In this document: positions 20,524 to 31,307 of the stretch, in pieces | How positions within the stretch are numbered: position 1 is the stretch's first letter | Layout of the letters: each line of letters begins with the position of its first letter | Assembly (NCBI GenBank): GCA_928724745.1 | Contig: CAKMXJ010000010.1 | Coordinates: forward strand, 434,001 to 498,000 | Direction of reading: 5' to 3' | Source of the DNA: Anthracocystis setariae | Taxonomy: Eukaryota; Basidiomycota; Ustilaginomycetes; Ustilaginales; Ustilaginaceae | DNA: 64,000 nucleotides | Made by a program: the position numbers and the translations under genes | Notes under the pieces: generated by a model | Seen by the model: only the letters and a program-made list of their open reading frames with translations | Told to the model about the DNA's origin: nothing | Databases searched by the model: none

Positions 20524-22158
20524 TTACTGAAAACGGTGTACAATGTGAAGTGGCGATTCGGATCTGAGAAGGGGGGTGGATTTGTCTGGGATAAATTTGT
20601 TTACCAGTAAACCGAGGGCTGGACTTGAGCCTCTTCTTGCTGCCGTTGGGCCGGTTGGTTTTGACTTTGCATCGTGGGTTCGGATTCTCGTGAGTGCCTT
20701 ATCTTCGACCATTGTGGGAAAGTGAGCTGAGGAAGGGATGCTGAATCTACGAGCTGCGGGATCGGCTGCGTGGAGTTGTTGTTGATGAAGACAGTGGGCC
20801 ATTGCGAATTGATTGACTTGATGTTTCCAGATACGCCTGCCTTTGTCTTCTTTAACCGCTTTGGTGGCCAGGGTCTTGACGTCGATGGGTGCTGGGTTCG
20901 AGTCGATTGAGCGGAACGAGATGGCGTCGATGCTCTTTCTGGCCAGACCGGGGGTTCGACCTCGGTTCGAGGCGACGGAAGGCGGACGAGTGATGGCGGT
21001 GGCAGGTGCCGATTGACCATCGTCATCGAATAGATCATCCGATCCGTTTTCGGTGCTGCTCAGAGGCGAGGCTACGTTTGCGGTGGTGGTGTGGGAAAGC
21101 GGCGAGGATTCAAGATGAGTATCGAGCGAGAGTTTGGGCCGATTTTGCTGCCGCAATTGCTGCTTAGCCTTACTCGTCATACCCACATCGAGGTCACCGC
21201 TAGCAAATGGATTGCGGAAAGCCGGTTCCAACGGAGATGGACCCAGGCAGAGTGCTCCAGCTGGGAGCCGAACTGCTGTGGGCGCATGCAAGACATTACC
21301 AACAGCTGCAACTCGGCCTCCTCCTGATGCTTTTCTGGTGGTAAGGTGTCCGCCTTCGAAACCTCCCGAAGCGGCAAAACTGTCTTTTTCAGCTACATGT
21401 ACAGCCGACTTGTCAGCCACTGCAGCGATCGAAGGAGGCTTGGAGCTCTTCGTCGAGTGAACGACTCTCCTGCGAACCACTGGTGCTGCCGAAAGATTGC
21501 GCTGAGTATGCATGCGTCGTAGGACGCTTTCGTCGATCCTGCTCTCGGATGATGCCGAAGAAAGAGTTGGAGACATGGGTGTCGATGGATCGACTCCCTC
21601 GTATGGATCCATCTTTACTTGCGCATTTCGACCAGGCTGGATGTTGCCCATGACCCACAACTTGCCCCTTTCTCGCTCCTGTATCGTCTCCCTGTCGCTA
21701 TGTGGTCTCGCGGGTGGAGCAGTGGCTACAGCGCCCAAACTCATCCTTATCCGCTCCTTCTCGTTTACGCGCGTGACATGTACGCTCTCGACCTTATCGT
21801 GCCCCTTTTCGCTCCTGGTTTGACTTTTATGCCTGCGCAAAGCTTCAATACCCAAGGCAGCCGCCTCGGCCCTCTTGCGCCTCTCGCTGCGTCTCTTCTT
21901 GTCGTCCTCTCTCTGTTGGATGCGTGAGGCAGGCACTATGCATACGTTTCCTGGCGCACATAGAACAGTGTTGGAAGGACAAGGAGCCGAATCGTCGGAG
22001 AAAACGACATCGTATCCGAACAATCGACCGAAGAAGAGCGAAGAGAGGTGCGAAAGTTTGCGATTGATGAAACGAAGGATGTGGTCGATGATGCGAGCAA
22101 ATGAGAGGAAGGTGGAATCGATGAGGTTGGAAGCATGATGACTGAGGATGTTTCCCAT
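20524..22158 (-). CDS. Hypothetical protein with N-myristoylation motif
   Basis: This 544-aa protein has no domain I recognise. It begins MGNILS: G2 followed by S6 is the textbook N-myristoylation signal, so membrane attachment is plausible. Residues 1-60 are amphipathic and hydrophobic-rich. A Lys/Arg/Glu-rich, probably helical block follows (about 80-115). The remaining 400 residues are low-complexity, Ser/Pro/Ala-rich and likely disordered, with many possible phosphorylation sites. The frame has no intron and the ATG is well placed. Function is unknown. It could be a peripheral membrane scaffold, but that is a guess from composition. Confidence 0.7.
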   Translation of the reverse strand: MGNILSHHASNLIDSTFLSFARIIDHILRFINRKLSHLSSLFFGRLFGYDVVFSDDSAPCPSNTVLCAPGNVCIVPASRIQQREDDKKRRSERRKRAEAAALGIEALRRHKSQTRSEKGHDKVESVHVTRVNEKERIRMSLGAVATAPPARPHSDRETIQERERGKLWVMGNIQPGRNAQVKMDPYEGVDPSTPMSPTLSSASSESRIDESVLRRMHTQRNLSAAPVVRRRVVHSTKSSKPPSIAAVADKSAVHVAEKDSFAASGGFEGGHLTTRKASGGGRVAAVGNVLHAPTAVRLPAGALCLGPSPLEPAFRNPFASGDLDVGMTSKAKQQLRQQNRPKLSLDTHLESSPLSHTTTANVASPLSSTENGSDDLFDDDGQSAPATAITRPPSVASNRGRTPGLARKSIDAISFRSIDSNPAPIDVKTLATKAVKEDKGRRIWKHQVNQFAMAHCLHQQQLHAADPAARRFSIPSSAHFPTMVEDKALTRIRTHDAKSKPTGPTAARRGSSPALGLLVNKFIPDKSTPLLRSESPLHIVHRFQ

Positions 22159-23201
22159 CCTAGCTGGTTGACTAGATCTGTGATCAGATCAACCGATGGG
22201 TGGTGTTGTGGTGGTAATGCACTTGGTCGCAGTTGAGATTATGAAGTAGTGCTGAATGAGTGGATCGAGATTAAAGTTGCATCGTAGAGGGTATATGGTT
22301 GATATGTAGGATGATGTTCGTGAATGTCGTAGCCCGAATCGTGGCAGGGTCGTTGATGATGTCGTTAGAGAGAGAGGAGGGGGGAGGGGGGAGGGGTCCG
22401 GATGTGATATGTCTTGGGAAGAAAGGATCACCAAGCTTACAGAACTCCAGTCGGCGCACATCAAGGCGGCAAATGAATGCTCAGTCACCCTTCTCTTCCT
22501 AAAGCTGTCTCACTGGGCTTAGATATGAATGTGCAGTACTGGATAAGGTGTGTAAGGGACACTATGCTGTTCTGCAATGTCAGTAAGCTCGAGGATGTGA
22601 AGCGGCGACTGAAATAGGGGCAAATGTTGCACTTTGCAAAGCGGCGCCATAGTTGGAATTTCATTCAGGGGCCGTCAGACACATCGCCAACGCCTAAACC
22701 AAAGTTGGTACTACAGCTGCAGCTGTCGGTCGGACTTTGACAGCTTTGCATACTGTATGACCAGCATTAATTGAATTCCCTTTGCAAAAGCAGCATTTGA
22801 CAATCCTTCTTCAATCCTGCTTAAGACACAACCAACGTTGCACTTTTGTGCGTCTATCAACGATATCCATTCACCGCGGGGTGCAGCAGGAAGAAGCCGC
22901 CGAAAAACGTTAGGCCATCTGCGCGTGTTCAACATCTCCTTTTTCGATTTTCCAGTCTGGGATCCTGTGTCTCTCTCTCTCTCTGCCCAAAAAAAGAATT
23001 CAAAAAGAAAAAGAAAAGAAAAAAAAAATCCAGTCTTGCTGCAACGTCGATCAATTCCAGCAGCTCTGCATCTTGCTGCTCACACGGTGTGTGTTGATTG
23101 ATGCAAGTCAGGATATCAGACACAAGACGATCACCACATACACCTTCAACAAACGGTTTCCTATCTTATAATGCGTTTGTGTACAAGCGAGTCCTTCAAG
23201 T
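22159..23201. other. Intergenic, no gene seen
   Basis: This is 1.04 kb between two minus-strand genes. It contains a G-rich run at 22376-22396, a CT repeat near 22973-22984 and an A-rich tract at 22987-23030. No conserved frame was found. Confidence 0.5.
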
Positions 23202-25238
23202 CTAAGTGTGCGTATCAGTGATCTTTGAAGCCAGTGTACCCAGTTCGATCGTCTCCCCGCGCTCTTGAACTTGAGCGCCAACATCTTGCTTCTGAGCCCC
23301 CTCAATATTCTCAACCTGCTTGGTCGCTGCCGACTCCATTCGCATTTGATTCACCTTCATGTCTACATCCTTAGCAAATGCCTCTAGCAGTTTTTCCTCG
23401 ACCTCAGCCTTCTTCTTGCTCCTCTCACCACCTTTCCAGATAAACACCGCGGCTGCGATGCCCGCCAGGAACGAGCACGGCATAAACGTTCCTGTCGACC
23501 ACGCAGGCCTGTCATGGTAGTGCGTCGCGTCACCCCACATGTAGCCGCAGAGCAGACACTGGAACAGCGAGTTGAGGTCGTTGAAGATGGTGATCCAAAG
23601 CGCCATAGAAATCGAAAAGGCATGGTGTGTAAATGTCTCGTGAGGTCGGTACCACGACTGCGATTCGGCAAAGAGGGTCTGGAGACGATGCAGGTCATTC
23701 GCCTGGTGAGGGTCGAGAAGCGTGTCCGGTGCAACAGGGAGCTCAAACTCGTCTTGCGGTTCGTCGGATGAGACGTCGACATCGTCTCGTTGAGAACCCT
23801 GGTCGGCTTTCGTGTTGCGCTTCCTCTTCTTGTTTTCGACGGATGCCACGGAAGGGATGTCGTTCTTGTCCTCAAGTTTGGGCAAGCCCTGCTTGTTTCT
23901 CAATCTCGCTGTGAGGTGTTGGTAGTAACAGATCCAAGCCATCCTCCAGGTGTCCCTTAGCCTCCACGGGATCAAACCCACTCCTGGAATAGTGAACAGT
24001 CCATTCTCGAATTGCGAGAACACCTCGACCCAGAAGTCCTTGTTCTTGCCTCCGTCTATCGCCCCGATCAAGAACAGCACCAAGGCTGCACCACCAAACA
24101 CCACCAAGAATCCATAGATACCAGCGATCACACCGATCGGAGTCTTGAGGAACGCCCAGACACCTTGCATAACTCGATTGAACTTTTGCTTCTTGGTGAG
24201 CAGCTCGTGAACGTAAGCGTCGAGATGCAGGTCGTCTTGCTCGGCGCAAGTGGCATCGATGGGTGAGGTTACACGCGTGCCATCTTCGAGCTGGAGTTGG
24301 GCTTCGGTGGACGTGGCGATGGAATCCACTTGTTGCGCGGGCAGGTCGATCACGGGACGTCGATCATATAAACCAGGAATGTTGGGGAACATCAACGAGT
24401 TTCCGATATTGGACAAATGACCGGCAGCGGAAACGCCTGGGTCGACGATATCTAGAGTATCGACGAGGTAGGCAGAATGCTCGTCCATCGAAGAGGTCTC
24501 GCTCTGTGGTTCTGTTACTTCTAGTGGCGTGGTCGATTCTCGACGACCTAGGGTGGACTGATCAGCGGTCTTGTTTCGACGTGATTCGTCTTGCGCCATT
24601 CCTCCGTACTTTCTTATCAGCGCCATGAACGTGGTCTCTTTGGCCTGACCTTTTTGTCGCTCGGCTTCCTTGAGGGGATCAAGTGCAGCAATACGCCTCA
24701 TCCTCTCTCGTCTCCTCTGCTTCTCCCTCTGTTCGACTTTCCTGTGATGTCTCTCGGCTAGCTTTCTCACTACGCCAACCTTGCTTGGACGCGGTCCGTA
24801 GACAGATTCGTCATCATCCGACCCGTTAGCGTGTCTCTTGTTCTTCTTCTTGCCCGCAGCAGCCTGTTCGGCCTCGGCCTGAGCGGACAACCTGGTGAGG
24901 TATGAGCCTGTCTCGGATGTGACACTACTTAACGCGGCAGGTTGATTTACGTGTGCGGATTGCGTGTGAGCGTGGGTGGCATGGCGGATCTCGGAATTGA
25001 GGAAAAGCTCGGCCTTGCGTCGTTTCGTCTGGAGCTCATCTGGGCGTTGGCGCTCGTCGTGGGTCTCTTTTGCGTCAGAAGGGAGGCGGGTGGTGGGGGC
25101 AGCCGGTTTCTTGTGGGTGAAAGTACTTGAATCCGAGGCGGATGAAACTTGTGGTAGACGAGTGGATGAAGTGGTGGTGGGACGACGACGATGCTTACGC
25201 AACCGCATGGAGCGGTGGCGTGGATGACGGTGAGCCAT
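23202..25238 (-). CDS. DUF2985-family membrane protein
   Basis: The 678-aa protein has a long charged, disordered N-terminal half (residues 1 to about 330), including a Lys/Arg-rich coiled segment near 140-190. A membrane-associated core follows. Its hydrophobic segments are IGVIAGIYGFLVVFGGAALVLFLIG (about 360-385), a later one near 540 and one near 590. The block FWVEVFSQFENGLFTIPGVGLIPWRLRDTWRM is the hallmark of the fungal DUF2985 family, whose biochemical function is not established. The C-terminus is a charged helix. It is transcribed divergently from the gene at 25972. Confidence 0.78.
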   Translation of the reverse strand: MAHRHPRHRSMRLRKHRRRPTTTSSTRLPQVSSASDSSTFTHKKPAAPTTRLPSDAKETHDERQRPDELQTKRRKAELFLNSEIRHATHAHTQSAHVNQPAALSSVTSETGSYLTRLSAQAEAEQAAAGKKKNKRHANGSDDDESVYGPRPSKVGVVRKLAERHHRKVEQREKQRRRERMRRIAALDPLKEAERQKGQAKETTFMALIRKYGGMAQDESRRNKTADQSTLGRRESTTPLEVTEPQSETSSMDEHSAYLVDTLDIVDPGVSAAGHLSNIGNSLMFPNIPGLYDRRPVIDLPAQQVDSIATSTEAQLQLEDGTRVTSPIDATCAEQDDLHLDAYVHELLTKKQKFNRVMQGVWAFLKTPIGVIAGIYGFLVVFGGAALVLFLIGAIDGGKNKDFWVEVFSQFENGLFTIPGVGLIPWRLRDTWRMAWICYYQHLTARLRNKQGLPKLEDKNDIPSVASVENKKRKRNTKADQGSQRDDVDVSSDEPQDEFELPVAPDTLLDPHQANDLHRLQTLFAESQSWYRPHETFTHHAFSISMALWITIFNDLNSLFQCLLCGYMWGDATHYHDRPAWSTGTFMPCSFLAGIAAAVFIWKGGERSKKKAEVEEKLLEAFAKDVDMKVNQMRMESAATKQVENIEGAQKQDVGAQVQERGETIELGTLASKITDTHT

Positions 25239-25971
25239 ACTCTTACGATGCCACTTTGTTTCGTTGCTTGATTGAATATGAGCGTGATGGTATGATCAAA
25301 GGCAGAGTTGATATGGCTAGCATCTCTTTATGTGATAAGCACACGGCAGAAAAGACACTACTTCTGTACCGGTGCAATGCACGTGCGGTGTTGTGCGGTA
25401 TGTGGCAGCACAGGCAAGTGCAGGCAAGAGCCGGTGTGGTTGTTGTCTTTGGATTGATTTTTTTTGGTTGATTGTTCGATTGGGGAAGATATCGATCGCA
25501 TTTTTATTTAATTTAATTAATCAAAATAATAATAATAATAATAATAAATATTATTTGCTTTCCCCGCGCGGACGATACCGATGAATCGAGACAAACGCAC
25601 AGCTCAGCTGTAGCGCTTTGCTCTCTGCCGCGGAGAAAAGCGAGCGACACAGCAATCGACTCGCTTTTGCCATCTGTGTTCCCCACTTGACCACCTCATT
25701 CCTAACGGATCTCTCGGCTCACTCTTCCAGCCTAAGCGCTTTCTACACTTGGACCTTGCCTTGCACCTGCAGTCATCGTCATTGTTCCATCCTCCTCAAG
25801 CCACATCCCCCGCCTCTGACTTACTCGTTCCCCACATATTTTAGCCGTCGTTCCAATCCATCACCGCTCACCTCGACCCATTGTCGTTACGACACTTTCA
25901 ATGTCCCTTCACGCTGTCCGCTTATAGATCTTCCAGTCGAGTATACTTGGACAATCGGCGTCGCTGCCGCT
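25239..25971. other. Divergent promoter region
   Basis: This 733 bp separates the DUF2985 gene from the 584-aa gene. It includes an AT-rich block at 25495-25555 with an AAT microsatellite. The downstream gene's frame is open from a TTG at 25618, but no ATG occurs before 25972. Confidence 0.5.
25525..25550. repeat. (AAT)n microsatellite
   Basis: About eight AAT units lie inside the AT-rich divergent promoter region. Confidence 0.85.
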
Positions 25972-27726
25972 ATGTCGACTGTTCAAACACCGTGCCACCA
26001 ATCCGGAATCATGGCCGCATCAACTGTCTCCGATTCGCCAATCAAAGAGCACCATATCCTTCTCTCTACCGGCTCTCCATCTCAAGCCCCTTCCCCGGAC
26101 GAAACCGCTTCCAACTCGTCCAACGGCGCCGGCTTTGTCTCGGACAGCGCTGGTGCACCCAAGTTGAAGGGCATCCTCGACAACCCACACCAAGTCATCC
26201 CATCCAAAGCCGCACGCTCCGCCCCTGAATCTGGTTTCAAGGCTGCACTCAAGGCTACCTTTCTTCCGCCGCCTACACCAGGCCGTCAGATCAAGGTGAA
26301 AGGCGGCAAACCTCTGGGAAAGTCGTTTATACGCACAGAACCTCGTGGCGTCGACTTTCAAGGCGGCCAAGTACTCGACTACGATCCAAGAGGCGAAAAT
26401 GCAACGGCGGGTGATGGCATCCTGCCACCTGGCTGCTTGAAAACACCGCCCGAATCCATCGACTCTGCCAGCGATGCAGGCTACGGTAGCGATCGTGAAA
26501 GCAGTCTCGGTGCTCCCAGCGAGACCGGAGATACTAGCGACCTTTCGCGTTCATCTACGTCCGAATCCAGTTCAGTCTGGTCCGAGCGTGGGCGTTCGTC
26601 CGTCTCTATACCGAGCAGGGTGAGACAAGCATCGATGGCAAGTACCACTTCAAGTAGCAGCGGTGCCGCCATCAAATTTGCTCCTCTTCCCATGTCAGGA
26701 CGCTTAAAACGTGCCAACTCCATCACAATTGGCGTTGCTGCTCGTTCCCACTTGCTGCAGTCGCAGGGCACGGCCGCTCCACCAAGACCATCGTACTTGC
26801 CCCAGCATATGCACGGCTCGCAGTCGTGGTACACCGGCCATTCGCATCTGCACCCGCGTCACCAAGATGTGGTGGATGTTGGCGAAGAGATTCGAAAGGG
26901 CGCATCCAAAGCATGGAAGCTCATTCGCGGCGGTGGAGGCAACAGCAGCGATGGTGCCAAGTCCAAGCAAGGTGACAGCGGTTCGCAAGCGGAAAAGAAA
27001 CCAGCACCAGAAACAGCATTGCTCACCAAACCCAAGAAAGAGTATCCAAAGGAAGGCGCTCCTGTCACTGACCCACAGACGGGCCAACTCAAGATGGCCA
27101 ATGCTTCCTCGGCAGCTACCGACACAGGGCCGAATGTGTCTGGCGGTCAGGAGGTGTCTGAAGGTGCAAAAAAGGCTTCGGTTCTAGACTCGAGACATGG
27201 CGGTGCTGGCGATCAGACACCGAAGCGCACCGCTAGCCCGACAGCACAGTTAGGCGACATATCGATCGCTGAAGACAGGGAAGCGGAAGAGGCGGCAGCA
27301 GCTATGGAAGCCGCGCATGCCAAGAATGCAACCAAAGCAGCGCACATGCCTAATGGTCATCACCCACACGACCTCGAGGATGGGCCCCACCACGACAACT
27401 TCCACCTGGCCGATGAGCATGATGCCACCTTGCTCGACTCGGGCGCAGCAACGCCCAGAAGCGGAATGCAGCGAAGATTGTCCACGGGTGCATTCCTGAA
27501 GGGCTTGTCATTGCGAGGTATTCAGGAGGATAGGAGAAGAAATCTGTTGGGTCTGGATGAGAGTGAGGATGGTGACAGGAGAGATAGCAGTGATGTGGCT
27601 GCCGACGCTGACAGAAAAAAGTCAACAGAGGGGAACAGACATGGAATTGCGGTACGAGGACCTTCGGGTAAAGAGGAAGAGCTCGGGTTGGAGGGATACG
27701 GTCATTCAAGGCCAATTCAGTCCTAG
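25972..27726 (+). CDS. Hypothetical serine-rich protein
   Basis: The 584-aa product from ATG 25972 has no recognised domain; a second in-frame ATG at 26011 is also possible. Readable blocks that look constrained are LKGILDNPHQVIPSK, KATFLPPPTPGRQIKVKGGKPLGKSF and FAPLPMSGRLKRANSITIGVAARSHLL. A His-rich patch follows near residue 285, then a Gly-rich turn. The C-terminal half is Ala/Glu/Asp-rich and probably disordered. The last block, RRLSTGAFLKGLSLRGIQEDRRRNLLG, is a basic amphipathic segment. Third-position GC bias across the whole frame supports coding. Function is unknown; composition suggests a phosphorylated cytosolic or nuclear protein. Confidence 0.72.
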   Translation: MSTVQTPCHQSGIMAASTVSDSPIKEHHILLSTGSPSQAPSPDETASNSSNGAGFVSDSAGAPKLKGILDNPHQVIPSKAARSAPESGFKAALKATFLPPPTPGRQIKVKGGKPLGKSFIRTEPRGVDFQGGQVLDYDPRGENATAGDGILPPGCLKTPPESIDSASDAGYGSDRESSLGAPSETGDTSDLSRSSTSESSSVWSERGRSSVSIPSRVRQASMASTTSSSSGAAIKFAPLPMSGRLKRANSITIGVAARSHLLQSQGTAAPPRPSYLPQHMHGSQSWYTGHSHLHPRHQDVVDVGEEIRKGASKAWKLIRGGGGNSSDGAKSKQGDSGSQAEKKPAPETALLTKPKKEYPKEGAPVTDPQTGQLKMANASSAATDTGPNVSGGQEVSEGAKKASVLDSRHGGAGDQTPKRTASPTAQLGDISIAEDREAEEAAAAMEAAHAKNATKAAHMPNGHHPHDLEDGPHHDNFHLADEHDATLLDSGAATPRSGMQRRLSTGAFLKGLSLRGIQEDRRRNLLGLDESEDGDRRDSSDVAADADRKKSTEGNRHGIAVRGPSGKEEELGLEGYGHSRPIQS

Positions 27727-27840
27727 CATAGATCGAGGTGCCATGGTGTTGATTGTTGTGTACTGTACAATTCCAACGTGTGCTTTAGTTTGTCTTTTAT
27801 GCGGTCGAGTGGGCGATTGCAACGGTGGGTGGGATAAGAT

Positions 27841-28710
27841 TCAGTCGAGTCTTGGTCGTTTGAAGAGTGCACTTGGGTCGACGGTGACATCGAATGCTAG
27901 TAAAGTCGTCGTCGCTGCTGTTGACGTCTGTTGCTGCTGCGTTGGAGGTGGATGCTGTAATGGTGGAAGGTGCAGCTGTGCAGTGACTAGGTCTCTCCAC
28001 TCGCCCTTTCTAGGCCCATCGATCATCCTAACCGCGCGTGATTGCGTTCCGACCACATGGAACCCACACTTGTGCAACAACCTGCTGCACGCTTCGTTCT
28101 CCGGGAAATAGCTCGCCTGAACTTTAGAGTATCGAGTGTCTGCGGCTATGGATGACAGTATGGCTTTGATGAGGAAAGTGGCTACGCCTCGCATTCGTTC
28201 TGCTTGTGCCACCATGACTTGGACTTGGGCTACACCGCCCTGCCTGCCATCCTCTGCGGTGTCCATTTGGGACTCGTTGTGCGGATCGTGTTGGTAGAGG
28301 GCGGAGAGGGGGAAGGGATGAAAGCAAGCGATCCAGCCGAGAGTGCGATTGTCGCGTGGATCTACGGCGATATGGCGATGGCGTTTGATCATGACGGCAT
28401 CGAACTGCTTCCACGATGGGACACGGGTAGTGGTGATTGCTGCATCGCCGGTGTTGATTCCAGAAGCGTAGATGCGTGCCCAAGCTGCTTTTCGAAGTTC
28501 GGTGAGCGCGAGCAGGTTTGCTACACGACGCTTGGTGTCCTTGGTGTCGTTGCCATTGGTGCTAAGCGTTGAGCCAGATGCGGGCGAAAGGGTGGATAGC
28601 TGACTTGGAGATGCGGCGGATACGGAAGGCGAGGGGACGGAGGGGATGACGAGATGGGACCAGCCGGTATCTTGGCCGCCGAAAGCGTCTTGAAATGAGT
28701 GCGTACTCAT
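27841..28710 (-). CDS. GNAT-family N-acetyltransferase
   Basis: The 289-aa protein carries a GNAT acetyl-CoA fold. LGWIACFHPFPLSALYQ is the central strand region, VQVMVAQAERMRGVATFLIKAIL is the motif-A strand and helix (with RMRGVA replacing the canonical Q/R-x2-G-x-G/A loop), and NEACSRLLHKCGFHVVGTQ is motif B. The ending RMIDGPRKGEWRDLVTAQLHL resembles phosphinothricin-type acetyltransferases. About 85 Ser/Thr-rich residues precede the domain, and a Gln/Thr-rich tail follows. The substrate is unknown. The stop lies 115 bp from the convergent neighbour's stop. Confidence 0.78.
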   Translation of the reverse strand: MSTHSFQDAFGGQDTGWSHLVIPSVPSPSVSAASPSQLSTLSPASGSTLSTNGNDTKDTKRRVANLLALTELRKAAWARIYASGINTGDAAITTTRVPSWKQFDAVMIKRHRHIAVDPRDNRTLGWIACFHPFPLSALYQHDPHNESQMDTAEDGRQGGVAQVQVMVAQAERMRGVATFLIKAILSSIAADTRYSKVQASYFPENEACSRLLHKCGFHVVGTQSRAVRMIDGPRKGEWRDLVTAQLHLPPLQHPPPTQQQQTSTAATTTLLAFDVTVDPSALFKRPRLD

Positions 28711-29439
28711 GCGATGAGGGTTGAAGCACGGATGAGCCCAGCGTGCATGGTTGTTCGCTGAGGTGGTGAGACGATGGTGTTCTCCACACTCTGATTATTA
28801 TTTGCGTCGTGGAAATGAGAATTGGCCGACGAAACTGTCACTCTGAAATGCGACTGACTTTGACGCGGGGAAAAAAAGAAAAGAAACGTCCAAAATTAAA
28901 TTTACTGTACCCTTTTTTCTTTTTCTTTTTTCTTTTTCTGTTTCTCTCTTATTTTTTTTGTTTTGCTACAGTGTTCAGGTACGAAATGCACTACTGCCGG
29001 TCAATCACCGCGGCAGACGTATGACGCCGTCCTAACTCGATGAAAAGTACCCCGCACAAAGTATTATACTGTAGCATCTCGGCTGCCGCCGTCCCCATTG
29101 TCGCCTCCACTAACGCCTCAACACCCGCTACCGTCAACTGCACAACTGTTTTCTTTTCGTTCACCGCTTCGGCAATACCTGTCTCCTGCCTTCGGTTGTA
29201 CCCCCCGCGTACACCCGAAAAGTAGTCGACCGCACTCTGGCTTTCCTTGTCCTTCCACCTTTGCACCGTGCTCGTCTCACCACCATCATCCTTCCGACCC
29301 GCCATATGTGTCCACATCGCAAAGCCAGGCAACCCTACTATACATGACATCTGCCTGCTCAGATTTCGCTGCATAGACGCGCACCACACATTTAGGCTCC
29401 CCAATCCGACCATAGACCCAGACCAGCTGACGCCTCAGC
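28711..29439. other. Divergent promoter region between GNAT and HPP genes
   Basis: These 729 bp hold a marked pyrimidine tract at 28908-28965 and no convincing gene. Small frames at 28991-29413 overlap each other on both strands and lack family features. Confidence 0.5.
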
Positions 29440-30732
29440 ATGCGTCAACACGCCTCTCCTCCGTCCACAGCCCCCAACGAGCTCTCTCCAGACCGCTCCA
29501 ACCGCTCACGTTCCAGGGGTCGTGCCAACTTCATTGGTTCCAACTCGGAGCAACTTCCACGCCAGTCCATTCGTTCTTCTTCTCGAGCCAGCTTCCTTGG
29601 TCGTCCTCGTCAGCGCATCTATCACATCTACAACGACGACCAATCATCTGACAATACGCAGCACAGATGGAGGAGCGAGTCACGCACTGTCAGGGGCAGC
29701 CTCGATGTCGACGATGGCTACGTCTTCACCGATGACGACGATGCACCTGGCGACCAAATCACTGCTTCATCCAACAACAAAAAGCCACACAAACCCGCTA
29801 CAACACCCCAACAACACGCCACAGCACGCTCACTAGCGACAACAGCCACCCAAACTTCCACTTTACACAATGCCGCTCCCATCCAAATGCCAAAGATCTC
29901 CAAACAATGCTCGCCAGCCGAAAACAAAGATGTCGAGGCGCAGCACAACCATCCTCCCAAACCCGTCTCTCGCCTCTCACGCATTCCGTATCCTATCGCG
30001 CATTTCCTTGGATACCGCTCCAAGCACACCCAAGGCCATGCCATCCTGCGCCCCGTAGAGAAGCTGCCGCGAAACATCGAGACCTACATCTGGGCTTGGA
30101 TCGGTGCCATGCTGGGTCTTGGCTTTGTCATGATCACCTTTTCACGATGGGACAAGTTCTCCATGTCCTCCAATCAACCCGAAACCCTCTGGACCGCACC
30201 CATCATCATCGGCTCCTTCGGTGCTTCCAGTGTCATCCTCTACGGCACGCCTGCATCCCCTCTCGGTCAACCAAGAGCCTTTTTCGGCGGCCAGTTCCTC
30301 TGCGCCCTCACCTCGGTCTGCATTACCAAACTCTTCCAACTCAACCCTCACTACAACCCAAACCTCATCGACACTCCATACAGCCTTGTCTGGCTCGCAG
30401 GTGGAATCGCCACAGGAACCGCCTTGTGCGTCATGATCTTGACCGACACCGTCCATCCTCCAGGCGGTGCCACTGCATTGTTGGCTGCGACAAGTCCGCC
30501 GGTGGTCAGGCTCGGTTGGAGGTATTTGCCGGTAGTGCTCTTATCCAGCGTCATCATGGTGGTGTGGGCGATGCTTTGGATGAATCTTGGAAGAGCAAGA
30601 TATCCACACTACTGGTACTCTCCATTAGATCAAAAGGGCGATCAGAGAGATTTCCGTCTGAGATTCCCAGGTTTTAACGCATCAAATAAGAAACCCAACT
30701 CGAAAGGCAATCATACCAACAAGTCGAATTGA
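29440..30732 (+). CDS. HPP-family integral membrane protein
   Basis: The 430-aa protein has a disordered Arg/Ser/Thr/Gln-rich N-terminus (residues 1 to about 185), followed by a four- to five-helix membrane domain. The signature TVHPPGGATALLAA contains the HPP triplet that names the family. It is preceded by WTAPIIIGSFGASSVILYG and LGQPRAFFGGQFL, both typical of this family. Plant and cyanobacterial HPP proteins have been tied to nitrite transport in plastids; the role of fungal members is not settled. The core is complete, and a short polar tail follows the last helix. Confidence 0.88.
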   Translation: MRQHASPPSTAPNELSPDRSNRSRSRGRANFIGSNSEQLPRQSIRSSSRASFLGRPRQRIYHIYNDDQSSDNTQHRWRSESRTVRGSLDVDDGYVFTDDDDAPGDQITASSNNKKPHKPATTPQQHATARSLATTATQTSTLHNAAPIQMPKISKQCSPAENKDVEAQHNHPPKPVSRLSRIPYPIAHFLGYRSKHTQGHAILRPVEKLPRNIETYIWAWIGAMLGLGFVMITFSRWDKFSMSSNQPETLWTAPIIIGSFGASSVILYGTPASPLGQPRAFFGGQFLCALTSVCITKLFQLNPHYNPNLIDTPYSLVWLAGGIATGTALCVMILTDTVHPPGGATALLAATSPPVVRLGWRYLPVVLLSSVIMVVWAMLWMNLGRARYPHYWYSPLDQKGDQRDFRLRFPGFNASNKKPNSKGNHTNKSN

Positions 30733-31307
30733 ATCTCATACTACTGTAGGTTCCTGCTGTATGCCGTTCATCGCTTTAATTTATTCATTCAATCCAGTAT
30801 CCTGGTTTTGACGATTCGCAACAAGGGCAAGTTTCAGCGTGATTATCTTTCGGGTCGTCGACTGTCTGTGTGAGGTAGACACTTTTACGGCGGGATTATG
30901 GGTGGGTCAGGCGTTGAGTGCGTGATTGTCATATCGGCCGTCGCCACCAGCCCACCATTTTTTCCTCATCACGATCATTGTTCCGCTAGCGTGGAGCAAT
31001 GTTGGCGGTCGACTCAAATTTTCAGCCATGAAGCGTATTGATCCTGACTGTGAATCTGTCCTTGATCGATCCAGAGTTGTGGGTCTTGATCAATTTGTTG
31101 CTGTGCAAGTGGGTTGTGATACATGAAGTGGTGCTCAATCAGGAGCAGGCAAGCCACGTAGCCATGCGTTGTGGACTGACACCAGCTCCAAGGCACAAGG
31201 TTGATAAAGAGGGACGCCCGGTCTGAATTCTCCCAATTTGCTTATCCCTACCCAGAGCTGGAACGTCTGCTGTTCAGCTATTCTATCCCCCCTATACGCT
31301 CAACAAG
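30733..31307. other. Intergenic, no gene seen
   Basis: This is 575 bp between two plus-strand genes, presumably terminator and promoter. Nothing else was identified. Confidence 0.5.

Noticed and set aside
20601..21038. 145-aa frame overlapping the myristoylation-motif protein on the same strand
   Set aside because: Alternative-frame shadow. The 544-codon frame has the better codon bias and start.
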